Positions 1 to 9,976 of a stretch of 49,860 nt of DNA are shown one piece after another. Location: assembly GCA_022822785.1 (NCBI GenBank), contig JAJEAL010000010.1:1-49860 (forward strand). Reading direction: 5' to 3'. The DNA is from Candidatus Poribacteria bacterium. Its GTDB lineage: Bacteria > Poribacteria > WGA-4E > PCPOR2b. Position 1 is the stretch's first letter; the number at the start of each line of letters is the position of its first letter. The position numbers were made by a program, and so were the translations under genes. The notes beneath the pieces are model-generated. The model was not told where the DNA came from. It did not search any database and was given only the letters and a program-made list of their open reading frames with translations.

Positions 1-156
1 TCGGGTGGCTTGATAGATTACCTTTTTCACGATTCCAATCTTTGATGGGGATTCATGAATCAGAGCAGCTTCACCAGACCCTTCTGTAAAAACTAAAAAT
101 TTATACTTAAACTTGCTTAACTATGGTGAGTTCAAAAATAAATAGCCACTTTCGCC

Positions 157-280
157 CCCGATAGTTGCGGTTTCCTAACCGTCCACACTCAATCCAACCC
201 GATAGTTGCGGTTTCCTAACTGCCCGGCACTCAATCCAACCCGGTAGGTGCGGTTTCCAACCGCACCGGTTTGGCGTATC
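157..280. repeat. Three tandem ~41-bp hairpin repeats
   Basis: Three successive units share the core TGCGGTTTCC and a trailing ACTCAATCCAAC-type spacer. They start near 157, 198 and 239. Only the third (243-267) keeps a full stem, GGTGCGG pairing with CCGCACC around TTTCCAA. The first two have decayed arms (TAACCGTCC, TAACTGCCC). The same hairpin recurs at 13147, 35825-35932 and 47327. The rest of 1-156 holds nothing recognisable. Confidence 0.8.
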
Positions 281-417
281 CCATTAATTCTAAGATCCAC
301 CATAAAAAGCCATAGGATTGACGCACTTGGTCAGAAAATAAGTTATAATAACGTAAGTTGCCAGCTGTGTGCAGCATGATAGAAATCACCCCCCATTACC
401 CACAGATCGGGCATCCC

Positions 418-625
418 CGATCCCGCCTGTCCCCCTAATCTCGATTTATCGGGACAGAGCGCAATGTGTATCGCAGGGGCTGTGTCCTCCAAGTCTTAAA
501 GCCCCAGCGGGGCGACATGTGTGCCTTTCGCTCCAGCGGAGCGATATGTCTATAGAAGGGCGATAGTCCAACCCCCGCGCTCCAGCGGAGTGCAATGTGT
601 GTCGCAGAGTATATCTAACCCAAGG
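418..625. repeat. Composite CCAGCGGAGCG repeat cluster
   Basis: The cluster contains CGCTCCAGCGGAGCG (529-543) followed by ATATGTCTATAG, then a second CGCTCCAGCGGAGTG copy, and CCCCAGCGGGGCGACATG. The same ordered series occurs at 9575-9810, 30130-30220 and 35375-35600, so this is a dispersed composite repeat. Short open frames here (for example 369-566) are made of repeat sequence and are not genes. Confidence 0.75.
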
Positions 626-697
626 CTCCAAAAGTACCAGCGAGGCTTTATTCTTTCAATGCAGCATCCGCCAATAATATGGTAAAATATCAGAATG

Positions 698-712
698 TGA
701 TTGGTACAATCA
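698..712. promoter_or_regulatory. Candidate operator upstream of the STAND NTPase
   Basis: A perfect 6-3-6 inverted repeat, TGATTG-GTA-CAATCA, lies in the AT-rich leader about 115 bp upstream of the large defence gene. Its position suits a repressor or activator site. No regulator gene is adjacent and no convincing -35/-10 pair with normal spacing was found beside it, so the role is a guess. Confidence 0.3.
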
Positions 713-825
713 TTCGATTTGCTTCAAATAAGAAAATGGTCTTGTTATGAATGCATCAAAAGAGAGCAAAATTCTGTGGTGTAATTAACTTCTAATTTGA
801 TTGTCTTCCAGTGTTAGAGGCAGAA

Positions 826-3800
826 ATGGCAAAGAAAAGAAAAAAAAGAAAACGCAAAAAGCGACGCCTAAAAGCAAACCCCAAACGTCAAGCACATGCC
901 CAGCTAAGAGGATACCTCTATCAAATCTGGCACAGTGTAGATGCTTGGTTGGACCTTGCCGACGATGAGGTGCTCTATCTGGAAGGTGCGGAAGACTTTG
1001 ACAAAATATCAGGTGACACAGCTACAGCAGTCCAAGTCAAAGACACACAGCACAAGATTACACTCAGATCTCAGGAAGTGAGTGATGCGATTAACAACTA
1101 TTGGGACTTGCGGGATAACAATCCCGATCTGAAGGTGAAATTCCGTTTTCTCACACGCTCCCAGATAGGTATGGAAAAAGGCAATCCATTTGGAAAGAGC
1201 CAACCGGGGCTTCATGTGTGGAGCCGTTGTTCAGGGGACGAAGCAGCTATCACAAAAATCTCCGAATTTTTACAAGCTGAAGGGAAAATATCACAGGAAG
1301 TAGCTGATTTTCTCAAACAGGCAGAACCTCAACAAATTTATGATCAACTCATCGAACCTATTACTTGGGAAACCGAGAGCAAACCCGCTAGTTCTGTTGA
1401 GAAATCCATAAGTGACAAACTAGTTCTGCATGGTAATCGACAAAATATCCCACCCTCTGATGCCAAGAAAGTTGTCAATCATCTTCTCGCAGAAACTTGG
1501 AGGATTGCAACACAAAAGGAAAACCGTGAACTTGCCAAGGCGCGTTTTCTTGAAATCTTCGAGGAGCAAACAACCCAAAGGGTCCCAAACCAGCATTGGC
1601 AGCAGTACCAGCAGGTGCTAACTGCAATGATGAATACTGTTAGCGCGTCATTTATCGGAGACTCATCTGATATTACTATTCAGTCTCAGTCTCCGATACA
1701 AACTGCTATACCTCCGCTCTATCGTGATGTTGTTCCAAGACCAGAGCTACTTGCGAGCATCCAAGCTACACTTCAGTCAGAAGGAATCGCTGTAATACAA
1801 GGAGGAACGGGAAGAGGAAAAACAACCCTTGCAAAATTGACCGCAAATGATATAAACGGCTCATGGCTCTGGCTGGATTTCAGAAATATAAAGTCAGAGC
1901 AGGTTGCCCCGCTTCTACGGCCGCTTGCTGCTGAAATCAGTAGTCAATCTTCACAGGTCAACATCGTTCTTGATAACTTGGACTTGCGCCCTCAAGAGTT
2001 GCAGAAGTATGAAGAAATCTTAGGTGTTGTGATTTATAGAGTCTTGGAACGTGGTGCAAAGTTGTTAATCACAAGTCAACATGAATTACCCAATAGCCTG
2101 ATTCGCCTCCTCGGTATACCACCCTCCGTAGTCCTCCCAGTTCCTAATTTTACCATATCCGAAATAGAGCAATTTGCACAACAATTGGGGTGTCCCACTG
2201 ATGACACAGAGGCTTGGGCGAAAGTAACTCAAGCACAGACAGGTGGGCATCCGATGCTTGTACACGCTCTATTCGCCCAATTACAGCAGGAAGATTGGAA
2301 GCGAGATATAATAGGAAGTATCTTACAACCACCCCCAGAATTGGTAGATGAGCGTGAACAAGCGCGACAATTGCTTCTAAACTTGCCAGAAGATCATCGG
2401 GAATTCCTCTACAGGCTTAGTCTGATGTCTACTGAACTCAGGCGAGATTACGTTCTCAACATTGGTGAGATACCAAAACCTATACCTCATCCAGGGGATG
2501 TTTTTAGTCAACTGATGGGTCCTTGGATAGATCGAGTTAATAAAACGTACTGCACAATCTCACCTTTATTAGCTAACGCAGCAGAGCAAGTTTGGCCCAA
2601 GGACAAGGTAAAAGGCTTTCATGCCCAAATCGCAAATGCAATCCTCAAAGCAAAAGATCTGACCACAATAGAAGCACAAGCTATCCTTGTACACAGTATG
2701 GCTGGACAGAACAAAGAAGGTCTTATTGCTGTTATTGAGTCATTGATGAGCACTTCAGAAGAAGATTGGAAAGGACTCAGCCAAGAATTCGCGTTGTGGA
2801 TGCATTTTAACACCAATCCCCCCCAAGAATTATTTCCTGGGGATGCCTTTGTAAATTCTCTGTTTCGATCATTTCAATATCGTATTGCGGTTGAGGTCGA
2901 ACCAGAGTCGGCACCGAAAATACTTGAAATTTGGGATGAAGAAACCAAGCCATACGAGCCACGTCAGTCGTATCTGTTGTCTCGTTTAATGCTAGCGACA
3001 CAAGCATTGAGATATTATCAAGTGTTACTTCCAGTCAAGCAGATGGTGGGCTATCTCGAAGAAATTATTGATATCATAGACAGCGACGAAAAGGTCCAAG
3101 AAGTATATGGTGATTTGACGGGACAATTTGCAGGATATCAAACTGATACAGCTAGCTTTCTCAGTTTCTTATTTAGTCTTATCTTTATGCCGCGTCCTAT
3201 TCATGCTCCGTTCGTCAGTGACCTTATTGATGCCCTAGATGAACTTGATCCAAAAATGAGGGCTTTAATATTGACTGATTTCGAGGAGGACAGTGCTGAA
3301 TCTCGGCTTTTGATTGATGGTGTCTGGTTGGCGGAAGCAAAACTTGAAAATCCGGATTGGACCAGATGCCTTCAAGTATTTGACAAAGTAATTGAAAGAG
3401 CTATCGCGTGGGGGTATCCCCATATCGCTGCGGCATCAGCAAGGGGTAAAGCCATTATCCACGATGAATACTCACATACCCCTGATGCCGCCCATAAGGT
3501 TCTGCAGGATATTTTATCAAAATTGGGTCCATTACCGGTAATAGAGGAAGAACAAGCATTCGTATATTTACACCAGAAGTGCTACAAAGAGGCACTCAGT
3601 ATTTACGAGCGGATTCTCCCTCAGTGGCATCCACCGTCAGAAAAATTAAACGTTGGACCTCTGGAGGAGTATCGTCGAGCTGCTATTTGCGCCGCATATT
3701 CGGACGATTGGAAGACAGCAGCAACCTTTTTTGAAGATGGTGCAAAAAGAGTTCAAAAGATTGAGAACACTGAAAGATATATCAGCTTGTATGCAGATGC

Positions 3801-5091
3801 GGGCTTTGCACAGTTTAAGGCGGGCAATATGCTGGATAGCATAAAGTTGTGGAATTTGGCATTGCAAAAATTTGAAATGCTCCCTCAAGACAATACAGAT
3901 CTCAAGTATTTTACCTTAAAGAAACGTTTGGCACACGCTATAAGATGGATGGCAGAGCATCAAAGTGAAAATGATCCTTCGGAATTTTTTGAACCACCAG
4001 TAGGTTTCTGTAGTAATCCAGAAACAGATGATAAAGTTTTAACCCTCCCTGATTTTCCAATCGGATATTCGTGGCTCTATTTAGCACGAATTGAGTACAA
4101 ATTTGGGTGTGGAACGACAGTTTTAGAGCATGCTTTGCAGATCACAAACCAGGCGGCATATCCAGAATTAAGCTTCCTCCTTGTCATCCTTGAGTTACAA
4201 CATGACTTTAGAAACAAAACCTTTGATAATCTGCCTCAACGTATACATCAGTTGGCGGAAGCGTCTAGCTCAATACAGAGGCATAATCAAACCGAGACAG
4301 AAATTGGAGAAAAGGGAGTTTATTCTAAATCTATCACTGATTCATCCAATGTCACTGATGTTAAGGAAATCATTGGTATATTAGTAGCAGCCCTCCTTGT
4401 TCGACTATCAGCAGGCATGGATACGCGCGAAATTCTATCTATATGGCGTGCGAATTCGTCGGAACTACCTATAGAAAATATGGTTATCGCTCTTGATCTG
4501 ATTGAAGCAATGTTATCCGGAAATGAAAATAATGCCCTAACAGTGATGAAAACACAGGAATCTAAATATGAAGAGCAGTTCTTAGCAGCATTAAAAATTG
4601 TTCATCATATCGAAACGAATCCAGAAAACCTCTTTTATGCACATACATTCATTACGACTTTTCTCATTGGCCTGACATGGTTAGATTCTGTCATGACAAG
4701 TTTAGCAGAACTTCTCTCTGCACAATGGCTTGAAAAAATAAAATTTCGCGCGACGTTGAAAACACCTATGATTACAGTGCCTCAGATAGAACAAGCCTGT
4801 AACAGCAGCGAGACCGGCAAGAAAAAAATAGGTCAGATTCTGCTTGCAGTACACCAAGCGGTTTCAGTTAGAGTAGCAGTTGAGACTTTACGGCAGTTCC
4901 GCAGTTGGATAGAATCAAGTTCAAGGCGGAAACAGGAACAGACAACGGGAAAGAATCCAATTGCACAACGCCTGATCACAGCGATGGAGAAGCCTCCACA
5001 TCTCACCGATGAAGACGTCGAAGCCCTGCGTCAGTCAATCGAAGAAGGGAAAATGCCCATAAAGTTCGATTCACCCTTTGATCCGGATTAA
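826..5091 (+). CDS. Avs/STAND-like defence NTPase with N-terminal Cap4 (DUF4297)-type nuclease
   Basis: A 1,421-aa protein. After a Lys/Arg-rich N-terminus (residues 3-16), residues 22-75 show a Cap4/DUF4297-like PD-(D/E)xK nuclease pattern: LRGYLYQIW, acidic E53/E56/D57, and Q70-V-K72. A Walker A, GGTGRGKT, is at 326-333 and a Walker B, IVLDNLD, at about 380-386, giving a STAND/NACHT-like P-loop ATPase. The remaining ~900 residues are helical and TPR-like, the usual sensor part of such proteins. Nuclease-STAND-repeat architecture is typical of Avs and related antiphage systems that cut DNA on sensing a phage protein; that role here is inferred. The ATG at 826 has AGAGG five bases upstream; a GTG at 811 is also possible. 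The gene is clearly more AT-rich than its neighbours, which suggests transfer. It lies 217 bp upstream of a type III RM operon. Confidence 0.8.
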   Translation: MAKKRKKRKRKKRRLKANPKRQAHAQLRGYLYQIWHSVDAWLDLADDEVLYLEGAEDFDKISGDTATAVQVKDTQHKITLRSQEVSDAINNYWDLRDNNPDLKVKFRFLTRSQIGMEKGNPFGKSQPGLHVWSRCSGDEAAITKISEFLQAEGKISQEVADFLKQAEPQQIYDQLIEPITWETESKPASSVEKSISDKLVLHGNRQNIPPSDAKKVVNHLLAETWRIATQKENRELAKARFLEIFEEQTTQRVPNQHWQQYQQVLTAMMNTVSASFIGDSSDITIQSQSPIQTAIPPLYRDVVPRPELLASIQATLQSEGIAVIQGGTGRGKTTLAKLTANDINGSWLWLDFRNIKSEQVAPLLRPLAAEISSQSSQVNIVLDNLDLRPQELQKYEEILGVVIYRVLERGAKLLITSQHELPNSLIRLLGIPPSVVLPVPNFTISEIEQFAQQLGCPTDDTEAWAKVTQAQTGGHPMLVHALFAQLQQEDWKRDIIGSILQPPPELVDEREQARQLLLNLPEDHREFLYRLSLMSTELRRDYVLNIGEIPKPIPHPGDVFSQLMGPWIDRVNKTYCTISPLLANAAEQVWPKDKVKGFHAQIANAILKAKDLTTIEAQAILVHSMAGQNKEGLIAVIESLMSTSEEDWKGLSQEFALWMHFNTNPPQELFPGDAFVNSLFRSFQYRIAVEVEPESAPKILEIWDEETKPYEPRQSYLLSRLMLATQALRYYQVLLPVKQMVGYLEEIIDIIDSDEKVQEVYGDLTGQFAGYQTDTASFLSFLFSLIFMPRPIHAPFVSDLIDALDELDPKMRALILTDFEEDSAESRLLIDGVWLAEAKLENPDWTRCLQVFDKVIERAIAWGYPHIAAASARGKAIIHDEYSHTPDAAHKVLQDILSKLGPLPVIEEEQAFVYLHQKCYKEALSIYERILPQWHPPSEKLNVGPLEEYRRAAICAAYSDDWKTAATFFEDGAKRVQKIENTERYISLYADAGFAQFKAGNMLDSIKLWNLALQKFEMLPQDNTDLKYFTLKKRLAHAIRWMAEHQSENDPSEFFEPPVGFCSNPETDDKVLTLPDFPIGYSWLYLARIEYKFGCGTTVLEHALQITNQAAYPELSFLLVILELQHDFRNKTFDNLPQRIHQLAEASSSIQRHNQTETEIGEKGVYSKSITDSSNVTDVKEIIGILVAALLVRLSAGMDTREILSIWRANSSELPIENMVIALDLIEAMLSGNENNALTVMKTQESKYEEQFLAALKIVHHIETNPENLFYAHTFITTFLIGLTWLDSVMTSLAELLSAQWLEKIKFRATLKTPMITVPQIEQACNSSETGKKKIGQILLAVHQAVSVRVAVETLRQFRSWIESSSRRKQEQTTGKNPIAQRLITAMEKPPHLTDEDVEALRQSIEEGKMPIKFDSPFDPD

Positions 5092-5117
5092 CACGAAAAA
5101 CAATGATAGGAGCTGTG

Positions 5118-5375
5118 CACTTCGGTTCGTAGTAGCGCAATTCATTGCGCGTTCCGACGGGCGGTGAGCGTTCAACCGCATAACTGCTATCCTGAAAATC
5201 CTTGAATCCTGAAAATCCTGATTCAGACAATTTATGTCATTCATTACATCTCACATATAGAGCAAATCGCCCCCGTTCCGATTTCAAAAACCCAAAGGGA
5301 ATTTCACCATGCCCACACTCGATTTCAAAGGAAAACAACACATCTACGCCCACCACCTCACCGTCCCCTACCGCC
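5118..5375. repeat. Direct repeat, copy 1 (leader and 5' end of mod)
   Basis: About 260 bp, from CACTTCGGTTCG through the mod leader into the first ~22 codons of mod, are nearly identical to 9889-10140 downstream of res. The leader includes TCCTGAAAATCCTGATTCAG, a form of a motif found upstream of several genes here. The pair flanks the whole mod-res operon in direct orientation, so recombination between the copies could delete it. Confidence 0.85.
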
Positions 5376-6922
5376 CGATTGAAACCGACGAAAGCCGTTC
5401 CTGCAACCCCTCTGGGGGCGACGACAATCTCATTATTCATGGTGATAACCTACACGCCCTCAAAGCCTTACTTCCCCGTTATGCAAACCGTATCAAATGT
5501 ATTTACATCGATCCCCCCTATAACACTGGTAACGAGGGATGGTGTTATAACGATAATGTGAACAGTCCGCTTATGCAAGAATGGCTTACGAAGACTGTTG
5601 ATAACGAAGACCTTGAACGGCACGACAAGTGGCTGTGTATAATGTGGCCCCGTCTGCATCTCTTGCGAGAGTTATTAGCGGAGGATGGGGTCATTTTTGT
5701 GTCAATCGACGATAACGAACAGCATCACCTACGGATGATGATGGACGAGATTTTTGGCGAGAGAAATTTTTTTGCAGTTCTCACAAGAAGGGCAATGCAC
5801 ACTGTTCGCAACTCTAGCAAGGATTTTAATCTGAATGCTGATTATACTTTGGCCTACGCCAAAGAGAAATCGTGGTTTGGCGAACACAAGAGTCGGTATA
5901 TTCGTCATATTGTTGATAAGTCATCGAGTTACCCCTACGATGATAATGATGGTAGAGGGAAGTATAAATTTGATCCTCTCAGTGCACGGAACTATTATGA
6001 GCCGTATACGTTTACTTTTGAAAATGGGGTTGAATGGCAGGCTCCTTCGGGTCGTTATCCAAGTTATTCAAAAGATACATTACGCTGGATGGAGCGCGAT
6101 GGTCGGATTGATTTCTCCGGAAGTGAACCAAGAGCAAAACGGTATTTAGCTGAAGTTCAAGAGGGACAGCCACCAAATGCCGTTCTCTCACCAGAGTTCG
6201 TAGGCTTTAATGCTGAAGGTACAAAGGAGCTTCGTAAAATATTCGGTCGAGGAGGCGTTTTTGCTCAACCTAAGCCTGTGAAATTTGTGAAGTTTTTACT
6301 GGAGTTGTTACGTAGTAAGGACGCCATCGTCCTCGACTCTTTTGCCGGCAGCGGTACAACAGCACACGCAGTCCTCGCATTGAACAAAGAAGATGGCGGC
6401 AATCGGAAGTTTATCCTCATTGAATGCGAAGATTATGCCGACACCATCACCGCCGAGCGGGTCCGCCGGGTTATCAACGGTGTTCCTGATGCCAGCGATA
6501 CCTTACTGCGCGAAGGCTTAGGGGGCTCCTTCACCTACGGCACACTGGGCAAACCGTTTGAAATAGAGGGGATGCTCACCGGGGAAGCACTCCCAGCTTA
6601 TGAATCACTCGCTGCCTGTCTACTGTCTACCGCCTCCGGGATTTCTGTTGGTGCGAATGTGTTAGAACAGAAAAACGATGACGGTCTCTTTCACAGCAGT
6701 GATAGAATTGACTACTACCTGCTCTACAAACCCGATCTCGAATACTTACAGAGCAACGAGGTGATACTTGACTTAGACAGAGCAGAACGCATCCGCGATG
6801 TCAATCATCAGAACGGGGTCAAGGCAATCGTTTATGCCCCGGGCAAATACATCGGTCAGCGGGAGCTCACAGGGATGGGCATAACATTCTGTCAACTCCC
6901 CCATGCCCTGCACGAAAGGTAG
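5309..6922 (+). CDS. mod: Type III restriction-modification DNA methyltransferase (Mod)
   Basis: A 537-aa adenine-N6/cytosine-N4 methyltransferase that uses S-adenosylmethionine. The catalytic motif IV, DPPY, is at residues 68-71 within YIDPPYNTG. The SAM-binding motif, FAGSGTT, is at 345-351. Catalytic motif before SAM motif is the beta-class order of type III Mod subunits. The ~270 residues between the motifs would hold the target-recognition domain, so the recognised sequence cannot be read from known motifs. It protects host DNA and supplies sequence specificity to the Res partner, which begins 12 bp downstream. The ATG follows AAGGGA at about nine bases. The leader and first codons are repeated downstream of res as a remnant. 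Confidence 0.93.
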   Translation: MPTLDFKGKQHIYAHHLTVPYRPIETDESRSCNPSGGDDNLIIHGDNLHALKALLPRYANRIKCIYIDPPYNTGNEGWCYNDNVNSPLMQEWLTKTVDNEDLERHDKWLCIMWPRLHLLRELLAEDGVIFVSIDDNEQHHLRMMMDEIFGERNFFAVLTRRAMHTVRNSSKDFNLNADYTLAYAKEKSWFGEHKSRYIRHIVDKSSSYPYDDNDGRGKYKFDPLSARNYYEPYTFTFENGVEWQAPSGRYPSYSKDTLRWMERDGRIDFSGSEPRAKRYLAEVQEGQPPNAVLSPEFVGFNAEGTKELRKIFGRGGVFAQPKPVKFVKFLLELLRSKDAIVLDSFAGSGTTAHAVLALNKEDGGNRKFILIECEDYADTITAERVRRVINGVPDASDTLLREGLGGSFTYGTLGKPFEIEGMLTGEALPAYESLAACLLSTASGISVGANVLEQKNDDGLFHSSDRIDYYLLYKPDLEYLQSNEVILDLDRAERIRDVNHQNGVKAIVYAPGKYIGQRELTGMGITFCQLPHALHER

Positions 6923-6934
6923 GGAGGTGGTGAC

Positions 6935-9484
6935 ATGATGGAATTGAAAACATATCAACTCACCGCGCTTGAGGCTTTTAGTCGTTGGCTAGAAGTGCTG
7001 AAAGAGGCACAGAATGAATCAGACACTGCGGTTGGGGCATTGAGAGGGACAGGGGTTAATATTTCAATCCTCAATGAGGCTGGTAATTATCCCAGAACGG
7101 CGTGGCAGAAATTGAAGGAAGAGGGGGGCTTGGCGGAGAGTGCGGGCGAATATATCAATCGTACCGATGAGGCGGGGCGCCCGATTCCGCATATCTGTTT
7201 CAAAGTGCCGACAGGCGGCGGTAAAACCTTGCTCGCTGCTGCCGCTCTAGAACGCCTCCATCGGCAGACCGGGCTAACATTGTGGATTGTGCCGAGCAAG
7301 GCTATCTACGAGCAAACCAAAGCCGCCCTATGGAATCGGGAACATCCCTATCGTCAAATGTTGGAGCGGGCAAGCGCGGGGCGGGTCAAAATGTTGGAAA
7401 AGGATGATCCGTTCAATAGTAACGATACTGCCAATTATCTGTGTGTTATGTTGCTCATGTTACCGGCGACAAACCGACAAAGAGGCAGAGAGTTTCTGCG
7501 TATGTTTAAGGATTCGGGGCGTTATCCTAGCTTCTTCCCAGATGGTGATGATCTCTTGAGCGACGGCCGCATGATGGAAACCTACCCCGACCTAGAGTGT
7601 AATTTTGAAGGGGGGACTATCAAGCACAGTCTGTTTAACGTGTTCAAGATATTGCGTCCCGTTGTTGTTCTTGACGAGGCACATAAAGCGTATGGATCAA
7701 AAAAGAAGGAGGCAAACGAAGAATTTGCCCGCTCCATCAACCGTCTGGACCCCCAGTTGGTCATCGAACTCTCTGCGACCCCGAACCGCGGCATAAGCAA
7801 TCTGCTCGTCGATATCGAAGGACCTGACCTAAAAAAGGAGGAGATGATCAAGCTGCCCGTGCAGGTGACATCTTTCCCAAATGCCGAATGGAGATCAACG
7901 TTAAGCGATGCGTTTGAAGAACTCGACCGCTTGGAAGCAGAAGCGCGGTCCCTTGAGCACACCACGGGACGTTATGTCCGTCCGATTGCCGTTGTGCGCG
8001 TTGAACGGACCGGTAACGATCAGAGAGATGGTGAGCGTATCCACGCAGAGGATGTGCGCGAATATCTCACGCAAAATTTGCACGTGCCTTCGGAGGCAGT
8101 TCGCGTCAAATCTGCTACAAACGATGAAATTGGCAGAGAAAATCTGCTCTCTGAATTTTCAGAGGTGCGATGGATCATCACAAAATCTGCACTCATGGAA
8201 GGGTGGGATTGTCCGTTTGCCTATCTGCTGGTGATGTTGGACAATACGCGAGCGCAACGAGCGATAACGCAACTCGTGGGGCGGGTGATGCGCCAACCGG
8301 GTGCACAACTCACCGGTAGAGAGTTGCTGGATCAGTGCTATGTCTATTGCAATAACGCCGAAGTGGGCACCGTCGTTGAGCAGGTCAAAAATGGACTGGA
8401 AGCAGAGGGGCTAACGGGGTTGGGCGACGAAGTGATGGGCGGGTTGGGCTCACAACAAGGGCAAGGCGAGATGCAGCAGCAGACTGTAAACCGCCGCGAG
8501 CGGTTTCAGGGACACGATATTTTTCTGCCGATGGTGCTCCATAAGAATGGCGACGATTGGGTACAACTCGATTATCAATCGCATATCCTACCGCATATAA
8601 ATTGGGCGGAAATCGAACCACCCGATCCGCAAGCATCGGCACCCAATAGCGCGAGACGACAATCCGCAACGGTTGATATGGATGAGACACCGCCGGTCTT
8701 CCACCCCGACCAAGCGTTGGATATTGACAAAACAGTCAAAGTCTCCCACTTTACACGCCATCTGTCCGACATTCTGCCCAATCCGTGGCAAGCCGCCCGC
8801 ATTGCAGACCAACTTATCACCCATCTAAAAGCGACCGGCGACACCAACGCCGATATCTACGACCGACGGGCTTATCTCACCCATCTGCTACGGGAACATG
8901 TCAAAAATGAAGTGGAAGCGCAAGCGGAGGAGGTTTTTCACCAAAAACTGAGGCAGGGCGAAATCCGCTTTGATTTGGAAGTTGGAAAACCAAATTTCCG
9001 TATGAAACATCACTATGAAATACAGGTTAGCTCCGATGAGAAGCCGTTATTAAGAAATTATGAACCTGTGCAGCTCACCCTGTTTGAGCCGGTCTTTGAA
9101 CGAGAATTCGATTCCGAATTGGAGAAGAAATTTGCGTGCTATCTTGACGAGCAGAGAGCGGTCCAATGGTGGCATCGAGTCGCAGTGCGTCAGCAGGGCG
9201 AGTATTATCTGCAAGGCTGGAAAAAGGGGCGAATTTACCCCGACTTCGTTGCGATGGCGAACGAAGAGCGTCTGCTAATTTTCGAGACAAAAGGTGAACA
9301 CTTAAGCGGCAACCCTGACACCGAGTACAAGCAAAAAGTGTTGAAAGCACTTGAGGGGGCGTTCAACGATGCCGGCACGATGAGACTCGGCGAATCACCC
9401 AATAGCATTTTTCGATTGGTCTTCAGCGAGCACGATTTCTCACCGATAGGCGAGCAACTGGGGACGGAATATTCGCATCGCTAG
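6935..9484 (+). CDS. res: Type III restriction enzyme helicase/endonuclease (Res)
   Basis: An 849-aa restriction subunit that translocates on DNA using ATP and cleaves with Mod when sites are unmethylated. Walker A, PTGGGKT, is at residues 92-98 and the DEAH box at 247-250. Superfamily 2 helicase motifs continue through SATPNRG, KSALMEGWDCP and QLVGRVMRQP. The C-terminal nuclease has the PD-ExK pattern P769-D770 and E784-T-K786. Both halves appear intact, so cleavage activity is likely retained. A strong GGGAGGTGG ribosome binding site lies just upstream of tandem ATGs at 6935 and 6938. It is co-transcribed with mod (12-bp gap). Length is within the usual range of the family. Confidence 0.95.
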   Translation: MMELKTYQLTALEAFSRWLEVLKEAQNESDTAVGALRGTGVNISILNEAGNYPRTAWQKLKEEGGLAESAGEYINRTDEAGRPIPHICFKVPTGGGKTLLAAAALERLHRQTGLTLWIVPSKAIYEQTKAALWNREHPYRQMLERASAGRVKMLEKDDPFNSNDTANYLCVMLLMLPATNRQRGREFLRMFKDSGRYPSFFPDGDDLLSDGRMMETYPDLECNFEGGTIKHSLFNVFKILRPVVVLDEAHKAYGSKKKEANEEFARSINRLDPQLVIELSATPNRGISNLLVDIEGPDLKKEEMIKLPVQVTSFPNAEWRSTLSDAFEELDRLEAEARSLEHTTGRYVRPIAVVRVERTGNDQRDGERIHAEDVREYLTQNLHVPSEAVRVKSATNDEIGRENLLSEFSEVRWIITKSALMEGWDCPFAYLLVMLDNTRAQRAITQLVGRVMRQPGAQLTGRELLDQCYVYCNNAEVGTVVEQVKNGLEAEGLTGLGDEVMGGLGSQQGQGEMQQQTVNRRERFQGHDIFLPMVLHKNGDDWVQLDYQSHILPHINWAEIEPPDPQASAPNSARRQSATVDMDETPPVFHPDQALDIDKTVKVSHFTRHLSDILPNPWQAARIADQLITHLKATGDTNADIYDRRAYLTHLLREHVKNEVEAQAEEVFHQKLRQGEIRFDLEVGKPNFRMKHHYEIQVSSDEKPLLRNYEPVQLTLFEPVFEREFDSELEKKFACYLDEQRAVQWWHRVAVRQQGEYYLQGWKKGRIYPDFVAMANEERLLIFETKGEHLSGNPDTEYKQKVLKALEGAFNDAGTMRLGESPNSIFRLVFSEHDFSPIGEQLGTEYSHR

Positions 9485-9835
9485 GAAACAGCATGTAGGT
9501 CAATTTTCCAAAATTGACGTTTCTGCGTCGAGATATGAATCTCAACCGACAGACGCGCTTTTCGCTCCAGTTGCTGTGAATCCCGCCTGTCCCGATGTAT
9601 CGGGAATTTATCGGGGCGGGGCGACATGTGTGTCTTTCGCTCCAGCGGAGCGATATGTCTATAGAACGCCGATGGCTCCAATCCTCGCGCTCCAGCGGAG
9701 CGCAATGTGTGTCTCAGAGGATATTTAATCCAAGTCTTAAAGCCCCAGCGGGCCGATATGTGTATAGCAATACCGAATCCCCACACCCAAAGCCCCAGCG
9801 GGCCGACAGGTGTATAGATATCTCGGAGGTCTCAC
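9485..9835. repeat. Palindrome and CCAGCGGAGCG composite repeat region
   Basis: This gene-free stretch starts with a palindrome at 9495-9518 (GTAGG lead-in, GTCAATTTTCC pairing with AAAATTGAC). It continues with GTCGAGATATGAATCTC and then the composite CGCTCCAGCGGAGCG series also seen at 418-625. It ends with a real-looking ribosome binding site (GGAGGT, 9825-9830) in front of the remnant ORF at 9836. Confidence 0.7.
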
Positions 9836-9976
9836 ATGGAATCAAAACAGGAGCAAAAAAAAAAGAATCCAATAGCACAACGCCTAATCACTTCGGTTCG
9901 TAGTAGCGCAATTCATTGCGCGTTCCGACGGGCGGTGAACGTTCAACCGCATAACTGCTATCCTGAAAATCCTTGA
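9836..9976 (+). pseudogene. Remnant of the STAND NTPase 3' end
   Basis: A 46-codon frame with ATG and a GGAGGT ribosome binding site. Residues 4-19 (KQEQ-KKKNPIAQRLIT) match the C-terminal part of the large NTPase (KQEQTTGKNPIAQRLIT, encoded around 4930-4979). The match then jumps at a shared CAC to sequence 139 bp further on (5118 onward), so the true C-terminus and stop are missing. It is a deletion-scarred piece of a second copy of that gene, probably without function, although a short peptide could still be made. Confidence 0.75.

Noticed and set aside
318-349. TTGACG and TATAAT as a promoter for the defence gene
   Set aside because: The spacer is 20 bases and the site is ~480 bp upstream with repeat DNA between; not convincing.
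369-631. Two small frames upstream of the STAND gene
   Set aside because: Composed of the CCAGCGGAGCG composite repeat, which also yields frames at 9481-9903 and 30003-30350.
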